This document shows, piece by piece, positions 55,184-64,000 of a DNA stretch of 64,000 bases. Below the pieces are notes generated by a model. It saw nothing but the letters and a program-made list of their open reading frames with translations, did no database searches and was not told where the DNA came from. The stretch comes from Toxoplasma gondii ME49 (Eukaryota > Apicomplexa > Conoidasida > Eucoccidiorida > Sarcocystidae), in NCBI RefSeq assembly GCF_000006565.2, contig NC_031476.1, positions 6,480,400 to 6,544,399 on the forward strand. Direction: 5' to 3'. The stretch's first letter is position 1, and each line of letters starts with the position of its first letter. The position numbers and the translations under genes are program-made.

Positions 55184-57245
55184 GTACGAAACTGCAGAGA
55201 GGTTCGGGAGACAGTGGCGGGCTTCCAGGGGGACACAAGAGAACAGAAGAGTGTAGTAGTTTTCTCTGTTTCATAGGGAGCACCTGTGTGTTTTTCTGCC
55301 GAGATGAGCGAACAGTCTGCTCGTGTGGCTTCCGTAGGTCACCCCATTGTCCCCGTCGCTTCTTCTCAGCTTACGTTTGTCTCTGTCCCCTAGGTTGCGA
55401 TGTGTGTCCGTCTGTGACGCTTGATTCACATTTCAACTTTGCTTTTCTTGCATTATTGACTGGCCCTCTACGATTCTGTCTAGCGGGCTTTTCGCTCTGG
55501 TCCCCGACTTGCCACTGTCTCCCTGGTGTCTGCGAATCTCCGAACCTCAGTCCCTTTTTCTCAGTCGACGACAGAGAGCCATCCAGGTGGCGACCCGACT
55601 GCGCGCTAGCAGAAGAAAACACACTCCATTTACGATTCAGCGGCCGCTACTGCACCTGCCGCATCACCCGTGGTCGCCGTTCGTTTTCATATCTTGTGAT
55701 GCGCTTAACACTAGATCGAGGCGTCCAGCAAACGGGCGCCAGATCCCACGACCGTTAACTCTCAGTTGGGCTGCGGTGTCCTTTTTCAGGCAGCTGCAGG
55801 CAGGAGGGCGACGCCCTTGGCCCTGCCCCCAGCGCTCACGATTGTTTCTAAGAAGTCGCCTCCGTCGCCGGCGAAGCTCCTCCTGGAGACGCAGAGGAGC
55901 GCAGCATCCCGCTCGGGGCGCAAGCGCGCCGGTGCGGAGTCCGGGGCCGCACCGGGCGCCGGTCGTTCGGGCGCGTTCGGCTCCAGCTCCCGCAGCCAGG
56001 ACGAACAGCTGCACTTTCTCGGGGGCATGTGCAAGGGCGCAGCGCCTCCACTGCCCCTCTTGGCAAGGATTCACCCCGTGGTGGATGTGTCTGTCTTTCT
56101 GAACAAAGAAGACGCGAACGAGGAGACAGTGGGCCCCGTGCCTTTCGCGGTGCTGCCGCTCGAAGGCGAGAGGGACAGGCCCGCCGCTGCCGCAAACCGG
56201 ACGGGAAGCCCAGAGAGACAGGAACAGACAGAGGGCGAGAGGAAGGAGAGCGAAGAGAAGAAGAAAGAGAAGAAGACCGTGTTGATGTATAATCCGTTTG
56301 CGCAGAAGCAAGAGGGCGGTGGAGGCGCGCGGGGACCCGGAGGACGCGAAGAGGACGAGCTGCCTGTGTCGGGCCAGTGGGTCAAGGGGGAGCTGCGGAC
56401 GGTGCAGGTGTCAGTCAGAAATCCTTTGGGCGTCGAACTCGTTCTCGATAAAGCGAAAGTCATGACGGCTGGGGCGCATGCAGAGGTGTACCCGGTCACG
56501 GTTCTCGTCCCTCCTTCTGCGTCTCACCAGGTGACGTTCGAGGTAAGCTTGGAAACCGGGAGGGGGAACAACTCGAGGCCACCGCGCGAGACGGTGACCG
56601 TGATGTCTTCGGTGGCCGTCGTCTTTCTTTGACTCGCAGCATGTCTCTCCTCTGTGTGCAGTTTGTGTCTCCTTGTCCTGTCTTTCACCTTTCCTCTTGC
56701 CTGTCTCTTGTCTTCCTATCCACTGTCGTCTTTGCTGTTCACTTGGATGGCTCGTCCAGCCAGCATCGCCTCGTCCTGGCTGTCAGGCGACTTGTACGGA
56801 CGGTGTGCTGGTCTCCGTTTCTTGCGCGCTTCGCTCGACCCTCAGGTCACGGTGCTTCCGAAGGAAGAGGGTCGTCTCTTCTTCACAGGCCTCACGTACA
56901 CGCTGAACAAGCTGCAGTGCTCGCAGTTGCTCCTGCACCGAAGTCCTCGCCTCCTCTCGCTTCTAGACTTCCCAAAGGCGCCGACAGAGCCTCCAACTGC
57001 CCGCGGCAGGCGCGAAGGCCCCGAGGCAGAGGACGCGAGGAACGAGGCGACACTTGGAGAAGAAGCGACGCTTTTAGAAGCCACTGAAAAAGCAGTGGGA
57101 CTTCTCAAGTAGGTGCCAGGAGACGGGCGAGACAGACGCGGGACCCGGCGCTGATTAATGAAGGCTGGGGTGAAAAAACTACAATGAAAACATCTATGCT
57201 TCTGAAGAGCTTGTCACGTGTGCCGGGAAATAAACGCATGCATAG

Positions 57246-57281
<36 letters not shown>

Positions 57282-58129
57282 GTATGTATGCACATATGTA
57301 TACATATGCATAGGTGTGCGTATATAGGTGTATAGATATTGTTTGGGTGCGTTTCAGATTCAGTTGGATGGCGCCGGTGTATCTATCGCTCGTGTGGGGG
57401 TTTCTATGACGGCTTCCGGTTCGGTTTTTTCGCGTTTTTCTTGATTCTGCATGGCGTCCCCTTCGCGTTTATCGAAATGCATCTTCTCCGCCGACTTTCG
57501 CCTTATGCTGGAGTATAACAGTTCTCCACTTTCTGCAGATTTAGCGCGGCGGCGAGCGTCGAAGTCGTTCCAGAACTGCCGCTGTTACGGGTGTCTGTCG
57601 AGGCGTATTCGGCGCCTTCTGCTCCTCCAGCTCGCCTTGGTTCGGCGAGGAAGCGCGACCTGCCGACTTCCGGTTCTTCGACTTTCGCTGTGCGGCCCTC
57701 TGAGCTCTTTGAGGCTTCCACGTGCCGCCCCTCCGCGGCGCCTACGGGTCCCGGCACCCAGCCTGTCTCGGGGGCCTTGGCAGGCGTAGACGCGAGCGCC
57801 GCTTGGGAGGCAGCCGGAGAGCCTCGGGGCGGGGCGCAGTTCGAGGGCCCTGACCGCGGGGACGTTCCAGAAGACGCTGTCCCCGGGCGAGACCGTTGCG
57901 CCCGCTTTTCCTTAGAGACTCCTTCGCTGCCGAATTTCCCGTGGTCTGCAAAGCCTCTGTGGCGCGCGGGCACCGGGTTCGGACGCCGAAGGAAACGGGG
58001 CCTCCTGTGGAGACGCCCCTCTTCTTCAGCTGGACTCGAACGGACTGGTGACCCAGACACTTTGGAGACGCAGTTCAACACTCGAAGCATTCCTCCGTCA
58101 GTAAGTCTAGACACTGTATATATGTATGA

Positions 58130-58160
<31 letters not shown>

Positions 58161-58177
58161 ACATACGTATACACATG

Positions 58178-58208
<31 letters not shown>

Positions 58209-61200
58209 GTATCTTCATACGTAAATATGCAGGCACTAAACCTACATGCGTACATGTATACGCCTACATTACATGTGTGTCCGTTTGTATGTTATGTATG
58301 TACGCATGGTCTGTAGTAAGTTGTCCTTAGAATCTCTCCAGCTCCTATGCGATTTTTGTTCATGTGTAAATACCAGACGTAAAACAATAGATGCATCTGT
58401 GCAAACGTACGTATACAGATGGGCGATGTCTTTGTGAGATTTGTGTCTGTGTCCAGAAGAGAAAGTGTGGGCAGCATCCGTATCTCGCTTTTTGGATCTG
58501 ATGCGTTTGCGACATGGCCACAGGAGCAGCTTCAGATTTCCTGAGAGACTGAGAAAAAGAAGAGTCCTTTTTTTGTCTCATTACAAACGAGAAATGCTTT
58601 CGGAAACTTCGAAAAGGGAGATGTTGAAAGATATGGGTTTGAGGAACTCAGGCTGTCCATGTTTCCTTTCACATTTCCCGGCCTCCCACATCTGAATCTG
58701 AGGGCTCTGGCCCCGTCGGGGGACTTCATCATCGTTTTGTTTTCTTCACAAACTCGTAAACTGCTTCGGCTTTGCATGCGAGAAACTCGGAGTCAAGTTT
58801 TCATCTCGAAACAGTTTCAGCCACGCACAAATCCATGTTGACTCCATCTCTGGCTGCGGTGTCCCGCCCTGCCCCTGTCTCCGCAGGCGGAGGCTTCTTC
58901 GGGTCTGCATTTCCTGGACTACACTTCAGAGGAGGAGCTTGACTCTGAGTCCACATCGGACTCGGGCCGTCTGTTTTCTTCGAGCGACGAAGACGTCGAG
59001 CTCGCCAGACTTCTCTTTCCCCGCCGCAGCGAGTGGAGCATTTCTGGGCGCTGTGTGGGGCCTGAAACTCGGGCTCCTGGCGTCTCATCCGCGAATGGCT
59101 TGGACTGCTCGCCGGGGCTCCAGCCGGTCGAGCGCGGCGGCCGGGCGGTCGAGCGCCGCGAGTCTTGGGGCTTCGCGGGCCCCGCGGTGCGCCGGCTCGG
59201 ATCGGAGACGAGAGAGGACGAGACGCGGCCTCTGCTCCGGCGCGCGCAGACAGGCGCGACGGGCGAGCGAATGCGGCGCCGGGGGTTTCTTGGAGCCGAA
59301 AAGGCTGCTTTGCCCCTGACGCGCGAAGGCGCAAGAGAGGGTGACTTCTTCCAAGGAGACAGGGCCTTCTCGGGACCCGCTGCGGCGTACAGCGGAGACC
59401 CTACACACTCGCCTGTCTGGGAGGGCCAGCATCGACTTCTCGCGCTCCACCTGGAAAACGTCGGGCGGGCGCCGGTCCGCGATCTGCGTTTCGAGCTCTT
59501 GACCCACGAAGGCGAAACGCCGTCGGAGGAAGAGACTCAGGCCCTTCGGAGACACTTCCAAGTTCTGTGGCACCCCGACGCGGAGCCCGCGGGTGTCGGA
59601 CCCGCGGGGACAGTCATATACTCAGACGACGCTCTCCAGGACCTCGCCATCAGCCGACGAACAGAGACAGACGAAGAGGGAGACGAGGAAGAAAACGAAG
59701 AAGGGGATCCGAGTCGAAAAAGAGAAGAAGAGAAGCGGCGAGGGAGAGACTGCGGGGAGAACAGAGAGAGTGGATGGGGCGAGGGAGAGTGTGTGGGGAG
59801 AACAAGTGCAGAGGGAGGAGAGAGAGAGAAGGCGGAAGAAAGAGGAGAAACAGAGAGAGCAGAGGGAGAAGGAAGAACTGGAGAGACGCGAGGAGGACAA
59901 CGAGAAACCGGCGAACGCGATGTGATACCTGTGGGGAAAAGAGTTCGCATCTGTATCAGGTGCATCGCCAGCACAGAGTTCAGTTCCTGCATCATCCGGT
60001 AAGGCGAGCAGAGGGACGCTCTAATGGAGAAACGTATAGAATGACGTTCAAAGAAGCAAACTATTTGAATTGTAGAGCAACGGGTTCCTTAAAAAAAGTT
60101 CTAGAGGTAATGTATGGATCCCAAAAAAGGAGAATGAGGGGTGCCATGCTTCTTTTCTCAGAGGGAAGACGCACGGCTGTGGCTTGGTCTCGCTACCTGC
60201 TCTTTTCTTCTTCGTCCGCATCTGTCATTGACAACGCCGCTGGAATATCCAGTTGTTCGAGGAACAGTTGAGAACCGATACACAGGTTGCACAGCCATCG
60301 ATGGAAATATACAGAAACAGGTGTATTTTTCGTGGGGAGAGAGAGGGGGCTTCTCTCTCGAATCATTCATGGTTCATATGTGTACGTAGAGAGAAAGGTA
60401 GAAGTTCCTTTTTTCCAGCAGAGATGGATATATGTATATCTATATAGTTCGCCTCGCTCGTTGCCAGTTCATGCGTTCTGCTTGTTCTAGTGCCTTTCCT
60501 GCCGCGGCTTGTTTGTCGCTGCTTCTCTAAGTTTTGCAGCCTTCTCGGAAGTCCGGTCCTGTCGCTGGCAACACGGCCTCTGCGTTTCTCTGCGCTTCCT
60601 TCCTGTCTTGTCCCAGTTCTCCCAATTCATGGCGTCCACTTCACTCCTTCATTGTTCCGTGCTGTCCAGTTGGACACTCAGCTCCTCGTGCTGTATTTTT
60701 TCGGCTTCTCACTTCCCTCCTATCTTGGATTCCCTTCGCCTCTCTTCTCTGTGCTGCTCCTCCTTCAGTTTTTTCTCTCTCGTTTTTCCGTTTCCTGCAG
60801 AATCGTTTACGCCTCTTCTTCTGGAAGCAAGTACCAGCGCCAGGTTCTCCAGCCCCTGTCCCTGCGCGTTCAGAGCGGCCTCCAGCTGCGTCCCCAGGGT
60901 GTCAACATCTTCCCTCTTGTGTTTTTCTCTCACCGTGCCGTCCTCAAAACGTTCTCGGCTTTTCCGGCCTTCTTCGCCCCTGACGGCGCCGGCTTCTTCC
61001 CCCTTCTTCTCTCGCCCTCGGCCGGGGTCTCCGCGCCCTACGGCCCTCCGGACCCCGCAAGCGCGGCCTGGCCCCTGCACATGGGCGCGTCCCCTCAGCC
61101 GTGGGGAACGGCGGACCTCAGGCACGGCGACAAGGCCCTCGAGGCGGCGGCGGCCGGCAAGCTCGGGCTCTCGCCGGCCCTCAGGCCCGGAGTGGGGCTG

Positions 61201-64000
61201 CGAACGCCGACCGGCTGTCTTGACCCCGGAGCGTCCTTCTTCTCGCCCTGCGCGCCTTCCGATGCGCCTGTGGATTGCCTGCTGACCCACCGCTTCGACC
61301 ACAGAAGCTGTCTGGTGTGTTTGGATCTGCAGAACTGCGCAAATGTCGCCTTCGAGTGCTTCACAGTCCCCAAGAGGCGCCTCTCCCGCGTCCAGCCGCC
61401 CGACGGGTCTCTCTGTTGTGTCTCCCCTAACGAGTCGCAGCGCCGGTAAGCCCAACACTGCACGACTGGAGGACAGCGACCTGGCGCAGAGAGAGTTGAC
61501 AGGCGACTCGGTTCCTGTCCAGGAGCTTTTATTTCCGATGCTCCGTCAGAGACCGTTCGGGAACATTTCCTTGATGGTGGCTCGCAAAAAACATCCGTTC
61601 TTCGGGCAGTCATAACTCCGCTTCCTCACTTCACTTGCAGCAACTCGTCCATGTGCGCATTCACATGAATGCTTATCGACGCACAAAACATGTAATCACT
61701 GATAGGGATGTGTATGAGTGGATAGAATCATGCACATACCTGCATATACATACCTACATATACATAACTACATATACATACCTACATATACATACCTGCA
61801 TATACATACCTACATATACATACCTACATATACATACCTGCATATACATACCTGCATATACATACCTACATATACATACCTACATATACATACCTACATA
61901 TACGTATACATATATATATATATATATATATGAACAGGGCAACACCTCTTTCATTTGCATATCCACTTCAATCTATCGGTGTGAGTGCATTCTTTTTGGC
62001 TGCACTTTTGTCCTGGTTTTAGGTGGGCACTGTGGGTGCGGCGGCCGCGATTGCAGGCGGTTCAGGAGGCCTCTGAGGTAGTTGGGGAACTGGATCGAGA
62101 GCTGAACATTCACTGGCGTTGCTTTCCGGCCCAGGAGGGGTCTTTGAAGCTTCTGCCGCTCCTGAGGCGTGTGGCTGGGGGGCCGGGCGGGCGCGCATGT
62201 GCCTCCGGCGAGGGGCCTTCCGCCGGAGGGGCGACCGGACTGTCTCCGAAAAGACAGGCCCCGTTTTTCTGGCGAGAGGAGTCCCCCGAGAAGGGGTGCA
62301 GAGTCCCCGAAGGCGGGAGGAGTCGCGACCGCGAGGGGCGAGGAAAGCGGGGCGACGACGAGGGCCTAGACGGAGACGTCAAAGAAGACGACTGCCAGCT
62401 GGTCCGCCCGGCACAGCTTTCCCACTTCAGCGCGCCTCAAGTAAGTTCAGGAGACGCAGTTGATTCTTTCTGCTCTCGCTTTCTCTTCGCGTCGTGTCGC
62501 TTGGCTTGCCTCTCACTTTTCTTTCGCGCTTCCTCCTCTCTTCTCTTTTTTCTCGGACTCCTCCTGTTATTTCTGTCTTGTGGGGTGGGGGGCCGGCCCG
62601 TTGGATCTCCGTCGGCCTGTTGTCTCCCGTCTGTGCAGCTCCTCATCCGACCGCGGATCCTCGGCTGCGCCGCTCCAGGCCCGCCAAGGCCTTCAGCTGT
62701 GAAAGCCGGGCTCCAGAGAGCAAGCCCAGGGCCTGCGTCTCCGAGGCACCGCACCCGCCCAAGCGTCGAGTCCTGCGCTGGCTCTTCGGACCGGACCAGC
62801 GTGGACGAAGGTTTCTCTGCGCTGCAGGCGAGTCTCCTCTGCCCGCCCGCCAACGCGGGCCCGCTGTTTGGGCTCCAAGGCGCGGCTCTGACCGCGGTCG
62901 GAGCGGGGCCCGCGGAAAGAGGCGCCTCGCGGCAGCGCCCCGTTCGCCTAGGCCCGGACTGCTACAAGGTGAGAGAGATCAAGGGAGCGTGAATGGAAAT
63001 GGGAGGGTAAAGTGAAGCGTGATCACCCAGTTCATTTGATTTCCGGGCATGGAGAAGCGCTCTCGCGTAGCCGCGTTTCGTTCTACTTCTCCCAGTTGTA
63101 GAACATTCGAACTCGTTGATGGCCGCTTTAGCTTGGGGTCCACGTCCACTGTTGGGTATGACACTTCAGTCGATGGTCCTCTGCCGGTGTTCTACGAGCC
63201 GAGTGTCATTGTCTTTCCTCGTTCGTTCTCTTGGACTTCCTCGACGAATCCGTTGAGATTGCCCTTCTTCGCTTCACCGCTTCGGCCTGACTCTCGTCCG
63301 CCTCTCTCTTGTCTGCAGATTCCTCTCCACGAGCCTGTGACTCTTCAGGTGTACGTGGAGAACCGACATGCGAAGGCTCTCTCTCACTGCGTCGTGCTCG
63401 TTGTTCCGTTTGCTCAAGAAGGCGCGCGACTTCCGGAGGGACTTCTCTGGTCAGGCTCCTTGAGTCGAGAGCTTCTGCAGCCCCTCCCCACCGCCCGTTC
63501 ACAGCGGCTCGCTCTCCGTCGCGCAATTCAGTCTCGGACGCAGACGGTGGGGAGACCTCTCGCTGACTCCTGGGTGTCGGACGCGAGACCGGTCGGCGCG
63601 CCGCATGAACTGGCGACGAGCGCTCGCAGTCCAAGTCCGGAAGGCGAAGACGCGAAGCCGGCCTCGAGCGACCGCGGCGGGGCGGCCGACGGCGCTGGGG
63701 GAGGCAGGTCCGAGCCTCAGAGAGCGGGAGAGAGGAGCGCAGAGGGAGGAGAACGGTGCGAACGGGGAGGCCGGGACGAGCGCGGGAGACCAGACGGGAG
63801 ATGCGGGCAAGAAGACCCTGGGAGAAGATGCAGCGGGGACCTTTCGCTGGGGCAGGAAGAGAAACGCGTGGACGAGCTGCTCGACACCGAGGGCCTCAAC
63901 AGACTGGAGAGACGCGGCGCCGTCCTCGCTCACCAAGTGACTCTCTTCGCCTGCGTCCCCGGCATGTTCAGTGTGGCGGTCGCTGTCCTCGTCAGACCCA
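51128..64000 (+). CDS. TRAPPC9: TRAPPC9/Trs120, TRAPPII tethering-complex subunit (3' end outside window)
   Basis: TRAPPII-specific subunit that acts in late-Golgi and endosomal vesicle tethering and as part of a Rab exchange factor. Nine exons are visible: 51128-55183, 55790-56542, 56846-57108, 57539-58100, 58887-59998, 60801-61445, 62023-62440, 62639-62968 and 63319-64000 (open at the edge). All junctions are GT-AG and in phase, coding for at least 2,940 residues; human TRAPPC9 has about 1,150 and yeast Trs120 about 1,290. The start MSLLPPDTDLADYSRVRILL is chosen because the family N-terminus begins here, although the frame is open upstream to 50780. Identity rests on WADLHMHRQILAAI, VHRLFVVPRG, QKQKGDVLLLGG with AALEGQAAALY, and VEVVPELPLLRVSVEAY. 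Confidence 0.9.
54775..54830 (+). repeat. TRAPPC9: 21-bp in-frame tandem repeat in TRAPPC9
   Basis: Nearly perfect copies of TGTCTCCGCGTCCCCCCGCAG give VSASPRS repeated in frame, two full copies and a partial third. The serines followed by Pro and Arg look like possible phosphosites. It lies in a low-complexity linker after the solenoid. Confidence 0.8.
57245..57310. repeat. AT/GT microsatellite in TRAPPC9 intron 3
   Basis: Runs of AT broken by ACAT and GTATGTATG, entirely within the intron 57109-57538. Confidence 0.85.
58115..58215. repeat. Compound AT-rich microsatellite in TRAPPC9 intron 4
   Basis: Two AT runs flank TATACATACGTATACA-type sequence just downstream of donor GTAAGT at 58101. 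It lies close enough to the donor that length changes could affect splicing. Confidence 0.85.
61733..61931. repeat. 14-bp minisatellite in TRAPPC9 intron 6
   Basis: About 12 copies of a 14-bp unit, CATATACATACCTA with CCTG variants, run from 61733 to about 61903 and pass into an AT run that ends near 61931. Because 14 is not a multiple of three, all frames cycle through Tyr/Ile/His/Thr codons, which creates spurious ORFs on the plus strand. Confidence 0.9.

Larger units (their letters stand above)
55790..64000 (+). other. TRAPPC9: TRAPPC9 exons 2-9: C-terminal beta-sandwich region
   Basis: These exons (residues about 1353 to the window edge) carry the Ig-like strands typical of the Trs120 C-terminal half. 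Examples are KTVLMYNPFAQK, RTVQVSVRNPLGVELVLDKA, GRLFFTGLTYTLNKLQ, SVEVVPELPLLRVSVEAY, RLLALHLENVGRAPVRDL, VTLQVYVENRHAKALSHC and, at the edge, AHQVTLFACVPGMFSVAVAV. Inserts rich in Glu, Lys, Arg or Gly separate the strands, notably the Glu/Arg tract at 59655-59925. The last strand resembles the end of human TRAPPC9, so only a short stretch of coding sequence is likely missing. Confidence 0.85.

Noticed and set aside
61635..62081. Tyr/Ile/His/Thr repeat protein
   Set aside because: The frame is made by a 14-bp intronic repeat between two well-supported TRAPPC9 exons.

Overview
The window looks like nuclear DNA of a coccidian apicomplexan of the Toxoplasma/Neospora/Hammondia kind. The evidence is GC-rich coding sequence with frequent short GT-AG introns, AT and ATAC microsatellites confined to introns and intergenic DNA, and conserved eukaryotic proteins greatly inflated by Ser/Ala/Gly/Glu-rich inserts without the poly-Gln tracts typical of Eimeria. 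The genus is inferred, not proven. There are no rRNA or tRNA genes, mobile elements or CRISPR arrays that I can support.

Layout. 1-3266: downstream flank with no recognisable gene. 3267-39230 (minus): one very large gene for the PIKK-family pseudokinase scaffold TRRAP/Tra1. I resolved it into 25 exons whose GT-AG junctions and phases all agree, giving about 8,481 residues, roughly twice human TRRAP. Its last exon, a 34-codon FATC exon, is easily missed. 39231-41001: a divergent promoter region with two TGCATGC motifs. 41002-44097 (plus): a four-exon gene ending in a degenerate RING like that of RMND5/Gid2, an E3 subunit of the GID/CTLH complex (moderate confidence). 45290-46837 (minus): a single-exon WD40 protein resembling GNB1L/Asa1. 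47166-48893 (minus): ALG13, the catalytic subunit of the second step of N-glycan precursor synthesis. 48894-51127: a divergent upstream region. 51128 to beyond 64000 (plus): TRAPPC9/Trs120, a subunit of the TRAPPII vesicle-tethering complex, in at least nine exons; its stop codon lies outside the window.

Functional reading. TRRAP is a scaffold of histone acetyltransferase complexes (SAGA, NuA4/TIP60). GNB1L/Asa1 belongs to the machinery that folds and stabilises PIKKs including Tra1, so a client and its probable maturation factor lie about 6 kb apart. ALG13 (ER, N-glycosylation) and TRAPPC9 (Golgi trafficking) form a head-to-head secretory-pathway pair. Nothing links the genes into an operon; each appears to have its own promoter or to share a divergent one.

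The most unusual features are the enlarged TRRAP with Cys-rich inserts and a proline-rich N-terminus, the TRRAP-GNB1L proximity, the large Gly/Ser insert in TRAPPC9, and a 14-bp minisatellite in a TRAPPC9 intron.
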